This document shows, piece by piece, positions 1-8,166 of a stretch of 29,391 nt of DNA (position 1 is its first letter; each line of letters starts with the position of its first letter). The DNA is from Hyphomicrobiales bacterium. Its GTDB lineage: Bacteria > Pseudomonadota > Alphaproteobacteria > Rhizobiales > Beijerinckiaceae. A model generated the notes under the pieces. That model had not been told where the DNA came from and searched no databases. It saw only the letters and a list, made by a program, of their open reading frames with translations. A program made the position numbers and the translations under genes. The stretch is from assembly GCA_028290125.1 (NCBI GenBank), contig JAQGKM010000434.1, forward strand, positions 1 through 29,391, read 5' to 3'.

Positions 1-46
1 GCAGTCGGACGGAATTGATGTTCCAGGTTGCAATCTTGAAAGCCAC
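1..46 (-). CDS. xthA: Exodeoxyribonuclease III, N-terminal fragment (runs off the window)
   Basis: Only the first 15 codons lie in the window; the gene continues past base 1. Read on the minus strand from a GTG at 46-44 they give VAFKIATWNINSVRL, which matches the N-terminus of the exodeoxyribonuclease III / AP endonuclease family (FKIATWNINSVR), including the active-site Asn of the WNxNS motif. An AGGTGG ribosome-binding site lies just upstream of the GTG. The enzyme cuts DNA at abasic sites in base-excision repair. It follows lolA on the same strand with an 83-base gap, a gene order I recall as common in Hyphomicrobiales. The identification rests on a short but characteristic motif. Confidence 0.75.
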   Translation of the reverse strand, partial: MAFKIATWNINSVRL

Positions 47-129
47 CAGCCACCTCGTTGTCTGGCTGGAGGTCGCACAAACGGAGCGGCGCTTCAACCC
101 CGGCGGCAGCTTTGACGCGATCGCAGATC

Positions 130-825
130 CTAGTTGAATTTTTCGTAGTTGATCTTGAACAGAGACTGATCGGGCTTCTGGGCGAGATCGACGTTCGTGA
201 GCGAGACAAGCGTCTCGTATCCTTGCGGGTCAGTGACAGTCCACTGCTTCAGATTGAAGCTGGCCGTGTCGAAGACGAGCCGGATTCGCGAGGTGCCGCC
301 GAACGTGGCCTTGTCTTCCACGAGGATAGCAACCGACTTCTCGTCCGAGCGGACATCCAACACCTTCGTGTCGCGACCGATGTCGATCCGCTCTTTCAGC
401 AGAAACTTCAGCGGCGTCTGACCGATGAAATACACATCCTGGGTGGCGAGCTTGCGATCTCGGATGGCGACAGACGTGCCGTCGGCGATGATCTCGAGCG
501 TGGCGGGGCGGGCATATTCGAAGCGAAGCTTGCCGGGACGCTGGACGTAGAGCGTTCCGCCCGTCTTGCGCCCGTCGGCGCTCAGTTGAACGAAGTCCGC
601 CACCATCGTCAGGTTCGAATTGAAATAGGCATTGGCCTTCGTAACCGCGGTCGCCGGGTCGATGCTGGGCTTTGCGGCCGCGCCCGGGGCTTGCTTGGTG
701 ATCGCCTTGCTGGCCGCTCCGGAGGGCGGCGCCAGGTTCATGGGCGCGGCTGCCTGCGCGCAGGCTTGGCTGGCGGCGATCGACAGGGCGAGACAGGTCA
801 GGCTGACAAGCCGGGCAGACGACAT
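130..825 (-). CDS. lolA: Outer-membrane lipoprotein carrier protein, LolA family
   Basis: This 231-residue protein is predicted to carry lipoproteins across the periplasm from the LolCDE complex to the outer membrane. It starts with a signal peptide (residues 1-23, cleavage near ACA-QA), followed by an Ala/Pro-rich linker to about residue 55. The LolA fold then begins with the segment containing NAYFNSNLTMVADFVQ and continues through GGTLYVQRPGKLRFEY, a family hallmark. The frame is open upstream to 1071, but ATG 825 is chosen because a signal peptide follows directly and AGAGGAA precedes it. The 71-base gap to ftsK and the shared strand suggest co-transcription. No LolB-like gene is seen. 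Confidence 0.9.
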   Translation of the reverse strand: MSSARLVSLTCLALSIAASQACAQAAAPMNLAPPSGAASKAITKQAPGAAAKPSIDPATAVTKANAYFNSNLTMVADFVQLSADGRKTGGTLYVQRPGKLRFEYARPATLEIIADGTSVAIRDRKLATQDVYFIGQTPLKFLLKERIDIGRDTKVLDVRSDEKSVAILVEDKATFGGTSRIRLVFDTASFNLKQWTVTDPQGYETLVSLTNVDLAQKPDQSLFKINYEKFN

Positions 826-896
826 GTGCGGTTCGTTCCTCTTGCTACGATTGGCTTCGGGTAGGCCAGCCCAATGGCGATTGTAAGACGAACGGC

Positions 897-3443
897 TCAG
901 TCCGGGTCGCCGTCGAAAGCGCCTCGGTCGATGCCGCCACCCACCAGGATTTCTCGTTTTCCCGCGTGGTTCGCTGGGCCGACAACGCCCTCTTTCTCCA
1001 TCCGTTCGACCAGAGAGGCGGCCTTGTTGTAGCCGACTGAAAGGCGACGCTGGATGTAGCTCGTCGAGCATTTCTTGTCGCGCAGCACGATGTTGACCGC
1101 GCGATCGTAAAGGTCGCTCGACTCTTCCGCATCCATGCTGCCCGGGGTAGCCGCAGGCGCATCGTCTCCGGAGAACTCGTCTTCCGAGGTGATTGCGTCG
1201 AGATACTCGGGCTGCCCCTGCAGTTTCAAATGCGAGACAATCTTTTCGACTTCACCGTCCGTCACGAACGGCCCGTGGACACGGGAGATACGTCCGCCGC
1301 CCGCCATGTAGAGCATGTCGCCCTGCCCGAGCAATTGTTCGGCGCCCTGCTCGCCAAGGATGGTGCGGCTGTCGATCTTGGAGGTGACCTGGAAGGAAAT
1401 CCGGGTCGGGAAGTTCGCCTTGATCGTGCCGGTGATCACGTCCACGGAGGGACGCTGCGTCGCCATGATCAGGTGGATGCCCGCAGCACGCGCCATCTGC
1501 GCAAGCCGCTGGATCGCGCCTTCGATGTCCTTGCCGGCGACCATCATCAGGTCAGCCATCTCGTCGACGATGACCACGATGTAGGGCAACGGCGAGAGAT
1601 CCATATCCTCTTTTTCGTAGACGGCTTCGCCGGTCTCGCGGTCGTAGCCCGTCTGCACCGTACGCGAGATGACCTGTCCCTTGGCGGCGGCTTCGGCCAC
1701 ACGCGCATTGAAGCCGTCGATGTTGCGAACGCCGACTTTCGACATCTTCTTGTAGCGGTCTTCCATCTCGCGAACCGCCCACTTCAGGGCGACGACTGCT
1801 TTCTTCGGATCGGTTACGACCGGCGTCAGGAGATGCGGAATCCCGTCGTAGACCGACAGTTCGAGCATCTTGGGATCGACCATGATCAGCCGGCATTCTT
1901 CCGGCCGCAGCCGGTAGAGCAGCGACAGGATCATCGTGTTGATCGCGACCGATTTGCCGGAGCCCGTGGTGCCGGCGACGAGAAGATGCGGCATGCGCGC
2001 GAGATCGACGATCACGGGTTCGCCGCCGATGGTCTTGCCGAGCGCGATTGCGAGGCGATGCTTGCTTTTCTCGAAGTCCTCCGAGGAGAGAAGCTCGCGC
2101 AGGAACACCGTTTCCCGGCGCTGGTTGGGGAGTTCAATGCCGATCGCATTGCGACCCTGGACCACCGCGACGCGTGCCGAGATGGCCGACATGGAGCGTG
2201 CAATGTCGTCGGCGAGACCGATGACGCGCGATGACTTGATGCCTGGCGCCGGCTCGAGCTCGTACAGAGTCACCACCGGACCAGGACGAACGTTGATGAT
2301 CTCGCCCTTCACGCCGAAGTCGTCGAGAACGCCTTCGAGCAGGCGCGCATTCTGTTCGAGCGCGTCTTCCGAAATCTTCGTGACGGCCTGCTTCTTCGCC
2401 TCGGCAAGCAACAAAAGGGGCGGGAGCTCGTACTCGTTGCTTTTCAGGAGCGACGGTTGAGCTTCACGGCTCGCGCGCTTGCCCGTCTTGATCGCGGGTG
2501 CGGGCGCGGTGATCCGCGTGCTGCTTCCGGCTCCACGGATCGGCGCGTCGTCGTCCTCGTCCTCTTCATCGTCCATCAAATCGACGGCGGCCGGCCTGGC
2601 GGGGGCCGCCCCGTCCAGTGTCGGCTCTATGCGCTTGGCGCGGGCGGCGGTGGGGTCAGCGGCATCGGTGTCGCGTCGAGCCCGCGCGGCGCCTTGCGGT
2701 TCCGCCAGCGGGTGACCGACTGCGCGCGACAGCGCGGACTTGATGCTGAGCAGACCGTGGATGGCGGCCCCAAGCGAAATGAGCCCGAAGCCTGGTTCGC
2801 CCGAGACGTCGTCTTCGTCTTCAGTCTGTTTCCGATCTACATCGAGGTCGGTCTCGGATCCCTGGTCGCCCTGATAGGCGCTGGAGATGCCAAAGCCCGA
2901 CGCCGCGCTTATGGAGAGCAGCGCGACGCCCGCGGCGATCAGGCCCGCGAACATGATCGGAAGGCCCGCTTCGCCGCCAAAGCGGCGGGGCAGGGAGAGA
3001 AGCCCGTCGCCGATCACGCCGCCAAGGCCGGTCGGAAGCGGCCAACGGTCGGTGATCGGCAGAAGCGCGAAAACGGCTGCCGCGGCGATGGTGCCCAATC
3101 CCCAGAGGAGGAGGCGCAAGCCCATGCGTTCGAGCCGGCGCGCGGTCAGCAGGCGCCAGGCCCATGACCCGACGGGCACCAGCAGCACGACGCTGGCGAG
3201 CCCGAACAACTGCATGACAAGATCGGCCGAGATCGCGCCCGCAGCCCCGAGCCAGTTGCGGGTCGGGGCGGATGTCGCGTGGTTGAGGCTTGGATCCTGG
3301 ACCGACCAGGTCATCAGCGCAGTCGCCAAGGCGGCGCATCCGATCAGCAGGACGAAACCGGTCAGTTCCGCAAAGCGGCGGATGACGAAGTCCCGGACCG
3401 GGTCGGGCAGAAATTGCGTCGATGAAAACGTGGTTGTCCGCAT
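897..3443 (-). CDS. ftsK: DNA translocase FtsK
   Basis: FtsK (848 residues) is a septum-anchored ATPase that pumps chromosome termini apart at division and activates XerCD at dif. Four hydrophobic segments lie in residues 27-180. A low-complexity linker of about 150 residues follows, with an acidic patch DDEEDEDDD at 291-299. The RecA-type motor shows Walker A GTTGSGKS (491-498) and Walker B IVVIVDEMAD (622-631). The C-terminal gamma winged helix (about 770-840) includes CSTSYIQRRLSVGYNKA and would read the KOPS polarity sequences. Length is normal for an alphaproteobacterial FtsK with a short linker. The start is ATG 3443, and a CtrA-type box lies about 80 bases upstream. lolA follows on the same strand. 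Confidence 0.97.
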   Translation of the reverse strand: MRTTTFSSTQFLPDPVRDFVIRRFAELTGFVLLIGCAALATALMTWSVQDPSLNHATSAPTRNWLGAAGAISADLVMQLFGLASVVLLVPVGSWAWRLLTARRLERMGLRLLLWGLGTIAAAAVFALLPITDRWPLPTGLGGVIGDGLLSLPRRFGGEAGLPIMFAGLIAAGVALLSISAASGFGISSAYQGDQGSETDLDVDRKQTEDEDDVSGEPGFGLISLGAAIHGLLSIKSALSRAVGHPLAEPQGAARARRDTDAADPTAARAKRIEPTLDGAAPARPAAVDLMDDEEDEDDDAPIRGAGSSTRITAPAPAIKTGKRASREAQPSLLKSNEYELPPLLLLAEAKKQAVTKISEDALEQNARLLEGVLDDFGVKGEIINVRPGPVVTLYELEPAPGIKSSRVIGLADDIARSMSAISARVAVVQGRNAIGIELPNQRRETVFLRELLSSEDFEKSKHRLAIALGKTIGGEPVIVDLARMPHLLVAGTTGSGKSVAINTMILSLLYRLRPEECRLIMVDPKMLELSVYDGIPHLLTPVVTDPKKAVVALKWAVREMEDRYKKMSKVGVRNIDGFNARVAEAAAKGQVISRTVQTGYDRETGEAVYEKEDMDLSPLPYIVVIVDEMADLMMVAGKDIEGAIQRLAQMARAAGIHLIMATQRPSVDVITGTIKANFPTRISFQVTSKIDSRTILGEQGAEQLLGQGDMLYMAGGGRISRVHGPFVTDGEVEKIVSHLKLQGQPEYLDAITSEDEFSGDDAPAATPGSMDAEESSDLYDRAVNIVLRDKKCSTSYIQRRLSVGYNKAASLVERMEKEGVVGPANHAGKREILVGGGIDRGAFDGDPD

Positions 3444-3522
3444 TGCTCCTGCACCGGATCCGGGTCTGTTGAGCTCGGTCTCTGGTGAGCCGAACAGATC
3501 ATTGGAAGCTAGGGCTGCCGGG

Positions 3523-3538
3523 TTAAGGGCGGATTAAC
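3523..3538 (-). promoter_or_regulatory. CtrA-type box (TTAA-N7-TTAAC) before ftsK
   Basis: Bases 3520-3540 form a perfect inverted repeat, GGGTTAA-N7-TTAACCC, and within it TTAA-N7-TTAAC matches the published CtrA full-site consensus on both strands. It sits about 80 bases upstream of the ftsK start. CtrA is the cell-cycle master regulator of alphaproteobacteria, so a site before a division gene is sensible. Binding is inferred; an intrinsic hairpin is an alternative reading of the same symmetry. Confidence 0.6.
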
Positions 3539-3560
3539 CCTGAACGCAGATTTCCTGGTC

Positions 3561-3597
3561 CCAAACGCAAAACGGCGGCGCCGAAGCGCCGCCGTCG
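3561..3597 (-). terminator. Rho-independent terminator of glnK-amtB, UUCG tetraloop
   Basis: Bases 3572-3595 hold a perfect 10-bp stem (ACGGCGGCGC / GCGCCGCCGT on plus). Read on the minus strand the loop is TTCG, an extra-stable tetraloop, and the stem is followed by TTTGCGTTT. It begins 24 bases past the amtB stop. The T-run is interrupted, but stem and loop are very strong. Confidence 0.8.
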
Positions 3598-3619
3598 AGA
3601 CCATCCGAAGATGGACAGA

Positions 3620-5095
3620 TCACATGTTGTAGGCGCGCTCGCCATGTTCGGCGAGGTCGAGCCCTTCACGCTCGGCGTCGACCGGAACGCGCAGGCCGAT
3701 GACCAGATCGACAACCTTGTACAGGATCGCCGAACCGATGCCGGACCAGGCCAGCGTCAGGCCTACGGCCTTCAACTGCGCGATCACCGCCGGAGCGAGT
3801 TCGTAAGCGGCGATCGACAGTTCGCCGGGCTTCACTTCATAGTCGGCCACGCCGGTGCCGCCGAGAGCCTGGTTGACCAGGATGCCGGTCGCGATAGCGC
3901 CGATGATGCCGCCAATGCAGTGAATGCCGAACACGTCGAGCGAGTCGTCATACCCGAACTTGTTCTTCACCACGGCGACGAAGAAGAAGCAGACCACGGA
4001 GGCGAAAGCGCCGAGAACGATCGAGCCCATCGGACCGGCGAAGCCGGAAGCCGGGGTGACCGCCACGAGGCCGGCGACAGCGCCCGAGACCATGCCGAGA
4101 AGCGACGGCTTGCCCTTGGTGCCCCATTCGACGAACAGCCAGGCGAGCGAAGCCGCAGCGGTCGCGACGAAGGTGTTGACGAAGGCGAGAGCCGTCGTGC
4201 CGTTGGCTTCGAGGTTCGAGCCCGCGTTGAAGCCGAACCAGCCCACCCACAGAAGCGAGGCGCCGATCATCGTCATCGTCAGCGAGTGCGGCGCCATGGC
4301 TTCACGCGGGTAGCCCACGCGCTTGCCGAGCATCAGCGCACCGACCAGGCCGGCAATGCCGGCGTTGATGTGCACGACAGTGCCGCCAGCGAAGTCGAGA
4401 GCGCCCCAGCTGAAGATCAGGCCAGCGTCGGCCTTGACTTCATCCAGCTTGGCCGTCGCGACCGCCTTGGCGGCGTCGTCAGCAGCAGCTGCAACGGCCT
4501 TGGCGGCGTCGCCGATGGCGTCCGGGCCGCCCCAATACCAAACCATGTGGGCGATCGGGAAGTAGATCAGCGTGACCCAGAGCGTCACGAAGACCAGCAG
4601 CGCCGAGAACTTGATGCGTTCGGCGAAGGCTCCGACGATCAGCGCCGGCGTGATGCAGGCGAAGGTCATCTGGAAGGCCATGTAGATGTATTCAGGAATG
4701 ACGACGCCATTCGAGAAGGTCGCGGCGGTCGAGTCCGGCGTGATGCCGATCAGGAAGGCCTTGGAGAGGCCGCCCACGTAGTCGTTGAGGCTGCCGCCGT
4801 TGGTGAACGCGAGCGAGTAGCCGTACATGACCCAGAGGATCGAGACGAGCGACACGATCATGAAGACCTGACTGAGAACCGACAGCATGTTCTTCGAGCG
4901 GACGAGGCCGCCGTAGAAGAGAGCCAGGCCGGGGATCGACATCATCAGCACGAGCAGCGTGGCGACGATCATCCAGGCGGTGTCGCCCTTGTTGGGAACA
5001 GGCGCAGCCGGAGCTTGGGCCAGCGCCACGCTGGCGGAGACCGCCAACGAGGTCAGCCCCAAGCAGGCTGATTTAAGAAAAGAGACGGATTTCAT
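3620..5095 (-). CDS. amtB: Ammonium transporter, Amt family
   Basis: This 491-residue inner-membrane channel takes up ammonium and is probably gated by the PII protein encoded just upstream. A signal peptide (1-27, ending ALAQA) precedes the first membrane helix. The twin pore histidines are H242 (TVVHINAG) and H392 (FGIHCIGG). The C-terminal tail DLAEHGERAY is the conserved GlnK-contact region. Residues 192-224 form an Ala/Lys/Asp-rich insertion between two transmembrane helices. A start at 5113 is possible, but ATG 5095 has AGGAGT in good position and places the signal peptide at the N-terminus. The gene lies 31 bases after glnK on the same strand and is followed by a strong terminator, so glnK-amtB is a two-gene operon. 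Confidence 0.96.
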   Translation of the reverse strand: MKSVSFLKSACLGLTSLAVSASVALAQAPAAPVPNKGDTAWMIVATLLVLMMSIPGLALFYGGLVRSKNMLSVLSQVFMIVSLVSILWVMYGYSLAFTNGGSLNDYVGGLSKAFLIGITPDSTAATFSNGVVIPEYIYMAFQMTFACITPALIVGAFAERIKFSALLVFVTLWVTLIYFPIAHMVWYWGGPDAIGDAAKAVAAAADDAAKAVATAKLDEVKADAGLIFSWGALDFAGGTVVHINAGIAGLVGALMLGKRVGYPREAMAPHSLTMTMIGASLLWVGWFGFNAGSNLEANGTTALAFVNTFVATAAASLAWLFVEWGTKGKPSLLGMVSGAVAGLVAVTPASGFAGPMGSIVLGAFASVVCFFFVAVVKNKFGYDDSLDVFGIHCIGGIIGAIATGILVNQALGGTGVADYEVKPGELSIAAYELAPAVIAQLKAVGLTLAWSGIGSAILYKVVDLVIGLRVPVDAEREGLDLAEHGERAYNM

Positions 5096-5126
5096 TTTTG
5101 ACTCCTGAAGCAATCGAAAGAGGACG

Positions 5127-5465
5127 TCAGAGCGCGTCCGTATCCTTTTCGCCGGTGCGAATCCGAATCGCCTGTTCGAGCGAGCTGACGAAAATCTTGC
5201 CGTCGCCGATCTGGCCGGTGCGGGCAGCGGAAACGATGGCCTCTACGACGCGGTCGACCAGGTCGGACGCAATCGCCACCTCGATCTTCAGCTTCGGAAG
5301 GAAGCTGACCGCATATTCGGCCCCACGGTAAATTTCCGTGTGGCCCTTCTGGCGGCCATATCCCTTGACCTCGGTGACTGTGAGCCCGTGCACGCCGACG
5401 GCGGTGAGCGCATCGCGCACCTCGTCAAGCTTGAACGGCTTGATTATCGCCATCACAATTTTCAT
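5127..5465 (-). CDS. glnK: Nitrogen regulatory protein PII (GlnK type)
   Basis: This 112-residue PII signal protein senses 2-oxoglutarate, ATP/ADP and, through uridylylation, glutamine. The N-terminus MKIVMAIIKPFKLDEVR is typical of PII. The T-loop carries Tyr51 (GAEYAV), the uridylylation site, and the B-loop follows at about residues 82-90 (RTGQIGDGKIFV). Linkage to amtB marks it as GlnK rather than the GlnB that is normally linked to glnA. When nitrogen is plentiful, unmodified GlnK is expected to plug AmtB. The 5' region has a sigma-54-like element, in line with the usual NtrC control. Confidence 0.95.
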   Translation of the reverse strand: MKIVMAIIKPFKLDEVRDALTAVGVHGLTVTEVKGYGRQKGHTEIYRGAEYAVSFLPKLKIEVAIASDLVDRVVEAIVSAARTGQIGDGKIFVSSLEQAIRIRTGEKDTDAL

Positions 5466-5574
5466 CTCAGTTTCCCTGGTTGGCCGTCGTTCCGCGTCAC
5501 AAGTGACGCCCCCTCCCGGCGCGATCCTGGCCTAGCCGAACGCTGACGTCGTGCGGCTATGCTGAGGCATGTAA

Positions 5575-5591
5575 TTCAAGCCTTATGCCAA
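5575..5591 (-). promoter_or_regulatory. glnK: Candidate sigma-54 (-24/-12) promoter of glnK-amtB
   Basis: On the minus strand the bases read TTGGCATAAGGCTTGAA. This is GG, then exactly 10 bases, then GA, against the sigma-54 consensus TGGCAC-N5-TTGC with GG-N10-GC. The -24 half is good; the -12 half has one mismatch (GA for GC). It lies about 110 bases before the glnK start. The known nitrogen control of glnK-amtB supports it, but the -12 mismatch keeps confidence moderate. Confidence 0.5.
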
Positions 5592-5698
5592 GTGTGTGAT
5601 CGGGCGGCGAGGGTGGGGAAATCAGTCGAGAATCAGCGTGGCCCAAGTTCAGGCTGGCACTTTTGATATCTCCTGCTGAAGCAGTGTGCATTACGCCT

Positions 5699-5721
5699 CC
5701 GCATTGTGCACAAGAATGCGG
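5699..5721. promoter_or_regulatory. Inverted repeat around a TTGTGCACAA palindrome
   Basis: CCGCATT-N9-AATGCGG is a perfect 7-bp inverted repeat, and inside it TTGTGCACAA is itself a palindrome containing the TGCAC/GTGCA words of NtrC half-sites. It starts 8 bases past the tesB stop and lies about 110 bases upstream of the sigma-54-like element of glnK. It could be an enhancer site for glnK-amtB or the terminator hairpin of tesB, although no T-run follows. The two readings cannot be separated by sequence alone. Confidence 0.35.
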
Positions 5722-5728
5722 CAGGAAG

Positions 5729-6598
5729 TCAGGGCGCCTTATGTCTGATCAGGCCTTCCTGCATAACCGAGGCAATCAACTCGCCCTGTCGATTAAAAAG
5801 GCTTCCCCGACAGAGTCCACGTGCGCCGCTGGCGTTCGGGCTTTCCTGATCGTACAGGAGCCACTCATCCGCCCGGAACGGACGGTGAAACCAGAGGGAA
5901 TGATCGAGGCTCGCCACCTGCATGGACCCATCGAAAACGGATCGCCCGTGACTGACGAGCGAGGTGTCGAGCAAAGTCATGTCAGACAGGTAAGCCAGGA
6001 CGGCGCGATGGATCGACGGGTCGTCCGGCAACCGCCCCGCGGCGCGCATCCAGATCCGCTGCGTCGCGGGCCGCGGCTGCCCCGGATCGCCCGGCGCAAA
6101 CCGGCTCAAATCCACGGGGCGCAGCTCAATCGGGCGTTGCCGCTCGAAATACCGTCTGACCCCTTCGGGAAGTTGGCTACCCAACGACGCCAAAATGGCT
6201 TCCACCCCGGGCAGGTCTTCCGGCGGTGGGACGGCGGGCATGGGCGAGAAGTGCTCCAGGCCGGCCTCTTCGACCTGAAACGAAGCCGACAGAACGAAGA
6301 TCGTTCGGCCGTGCTGCACGGCGACGCAGCGCCGCGTTGAAAAGCTCGCGCCGTCACGGACCCGTTCGACTTCGTAGACAATCGGCACCGAGGGATCGCC
6401 CGGCAAAAGGAAGTAGCAGTGCAGGGAGTGCGGCGCGCGGTGCTCGACCGTTCGGCTCGCCGCCACCAGTGCCTGCGACACGACTAGGCCGCCGAAGACA
6501 CGCTGCCAGCCGACATCCGGGCTCGTGCCCCGGAAGATGTTCTTCTCGATCCGCTCGAGATCCAGAATGGTCAGCAGGTCCTGGAAAGCTGTCGACAT
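5729..6598 (-). CDS. tesB: Acyl-CoA thioesterase II
   Basis: This 289-residue double hot-dog enzyme hydrolyses acyl-CoA esters to free acid and CoA in the cytoplasm. The N-terminal hot-dog includes FGGLVVSQALVAASRTV, and the C-terminal one includes LAYLSDMTLLDTSL and LDHSLWFHRPF. By spacing with E. coli TesB (Asp204, Thr228, Gln278), the catalytic residues are Asp206, Ser230 and Gln280, with Ser in place of Thr. Length matches the family (about 286). It starts at ATG 6598 and is divergent from the ubiH-like gene across 116-125 bases. It may supply CoA turnover; no pathway partner is adjacent. Confidence 0.93.
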   Translation of the reverse strand: MSTAFQDLLTILDLERIEKNIFRGTSPDVGWQRVFGGLVVSQALVAASRTVEHRAPHSLHCYFLLPGDPSVPIVYEVERVRDGASFSTRRCVAVQHGRTIFVLSASFQVEEAGLEHFSPMPAVPPPEDLPGVEAILASLGSQLPEGVRRYFERQRPIELRPVDLSRFAPGDPGQPRPATQRIWMRAAGRLPDDPSIHRAVLAYLSDMTLLDTSLVSHGRSVFDGSMQVASLDHSLWFHRPFRADEWLLYDQESPNASGARGLCRGSLFNRQGELIASVMQEGLIRHKAP

Positions 6599-6723
6599 CG
6601 TGCTGCCTTTCGCGTCATCCCGTCAGGTGAATCAAGACAGGCGAGAACGTCAAGTGCGGCCCTGCCCCGCATGACCTCGCGCGCTGGAACTGGTAATGTG
6701 CCGCCCGTTGAAAGGTGACGGTC

Positions 6724-7932
6724 GTGCATGACATTCTGATTTGCGGCGGCGGCGTCGCCGGTCTTTCCCTTGCTCTCTCGCTTCGCCGCGCTTTCGGTGA
6801 GCAGTTGCGGATCGGGCTCGTCGATCCGGTTTTCGGCGAACGGGAAAGCAATGTCCGCACATCGGCGCTGACCGCCGGATCCCGCAATCTTCTCGAGGCG
6901 ATCGGAATCTGGCCGAGCATCGCGCCGCGCGCGCAGCCGATACTTGGAATGAAGATCACCGACTCACGGCGCAACGACGCCGTGAGACCGATGTTCCTCG
7001 CTTTCGAAGAGCCGCTCGACGATGGGTCGCCTTTCGCCTGGATGATCCAGAATGCCGATCTTGTCGCGGTCCTTGAACAAGCGGTCGCAGACGCCGGGAT
7101 CGACATTTTCCGGAGCGCGGTCTCGCGCATCAAGGATCAGGGCCGCGCCATCGAGTTGATCTTGCGGGATGGGCAAAGCCGAGCCGCGCGTCTGGTCGTC
7201 GGTGCAGATGGCGTGCAAAGCCGTATCCGGCGAGCGTGCGGCATCGAGACCGTCGGCCGCGATTACGACCGGACGGCGATCGTTGCGACGCTCGCGCATG
7301 AGGAAGACCATGCTGGTGTCGCGGTTCAGCATTTCATGCCGGCCGGTCCTTTCGCCATGCTTCCCCTTACCGGTCGCCGATCGTCAATCGTCTGGACCGA
7401 GCCGAACGACGAAGCGAGGAGCTACCTGGCGATGTCGGACGAGGATTTCGTCGCCGAGGTCGATCGCAGGTTCGGGCCGTCTCTGGGGCGCTTTCAACTC
7501 GAGGCGAGGCCGGCCGCGTTTCCGTTGAGAGTTCATATCGCGAGGCGCTTCACGGCCCACCGTGTCGCGTTGATCGGCGACGCCGCGCACCTCGTTCATC
7601 CGCTCGCAGGGCAGGGCCTCAACCTAGGCCTGCGAGATGTCGCGGCTCTCACGGGACTTCTGGCGGATCCTATCCGGCTCGGGCTCGATGTAGGCGGCGC
7701 GAGCGTCCTGGCGGCCTATGAGCGCGCCCGCTACTTTGACACCGTCGCGATGATGGCGGGCACGGACGGCTTGCATCGCCTGTTCGCCAATGACTCTGGA
7801 CCTTTGCGAGCCCTGCGCGACCTGGGCCTGGGTGTGGTGAACCGCTTGCCGCGCCTTAAACGAACCCTGGTCCGCGAAGCCGCCGGATTGGCGGGCGATG
7901 TTCCGGCGCTCCTGCGCGGGCGGCTTCCCTGA
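6724..7932 (+). CDS. UbiH/UbiF/COQ6-family FAD-dependent monooxygenase (ubiquinone biosynthesis)
   Basis: This flavoprotein hydroxylase of about 400 residues is predicted to hydroxylate the ubiquinone ring. It opens with a Rossmann FAD motif, DILICGGGVAGLSLALSLRR, has the second FAD/NADPH motif LVVGADGVQSRIRR, and ends with GDAAHLVHPLAGQGLNLGLRD, the ribityl-binding signature of the family. Which ring position it modifies cannot be told, so no gene symbol is given. GTG 6724 is chosen over GTG 6715 because AAAGGTGA then lies at normal spacing; the alternative adds three residues. It ends 2 bases from the convergent Trm112-like gene, so transcription must stop without a spacer. Confidence 0.9.
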   Translation: MHDILICGGGVAGLSLALSLRRAFGEQLRIGLVDPVFGERESNVRTSALTAGSRNLLEAIGIWPSIAPRAQPILGMKITDSRRNDAVRPMFLAFEEPLDDGSPFAWMIQNADLVAVLEQAVADAGIDIFRSAVSRIKDQGRAIELILRDGQSRAARLVVGADGVQSRIRRACGIETVGRDYDRTAIVATLAHEEDHAGVAVQHFMPAGPFAMLPLTGRRSSIVWTEPNDEARSYLAMSDEDFVAEVDRRFGPSLGRFQLEARPAAFPLRVHIARRFTAHRVALIGDAAHLVHPLAGQGLNLGLRDVAALTGLLADPIRLGLDVGGASVLAAYERARYFDTVAMMAGTDGLHRLFANDSGPLRALRDLGLGVVNRLPRLKRTLVREAAGLAGDVPALLRGRLP

Positions 7933-7934
7933 GG

Positions 7935-8144
7935 TCAGCCCTCAAGCGGGCGGGCCTCATCCGGAACCATGATCGGGATACCATCGCGGATCGGATAAGC
8001 GAGCCGCGCGGTGCGAGATATGAGCTCCTGTCGCGCGCGGTCGTATTCGAGTGTTTCCTTGCTGAGCGGGCACACAAGGATCTCCAGCAGCCGCGGATCG
8101 ATGATCGACGGCTCGGGTGCAGAATCTTCGCCAGCTTCGCTCAC
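7935..8144 (-). CDS. Trm112 family protein (UPF0434)
   Basis: This is a 69-residue protein of the Trm112/YcaR family. Its core reads LLEILVCPLSKETLEYD, followed by AYPIRDGIPIMVPDEAR, the conserved C-terminal strand. Only one cysteine (Cys25) remains, whereas zinc-binding members have CPxC pairs, so it probably does not bind zinc. Eukaryotic and archaeal Trm112 activate methyltransferases; the bacterial role is not established. The start is GTG 8144 with GGAGACGAGG upstream. It lies 22 bases after the LON-domain gene and is probably the last gene of the cnoX-LON-Trm112 transcript. Confidence 0.88.
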   Translation of the reverse strand: MSEAGEDSAPEPSIIDPRLLEILVCPLSKETLEYDRARQELISRTARLAYPIRDGIPIMVPDEARPLEG

Positions 8145-8166
8145 GTCCTCGTCTCCGGTCTTTGGC

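Noticed and set aside
3611..5071. A 486-codon open frame on the plus strand across amtB.
   Set aside because: It is the antisense shadow of amtB in GC-rich DNA. Its product is rich in Arg, Asp, Glu, Gly and His with no fold-like pattern, while the minus strand encodes a textbook transporter with pore histidines.
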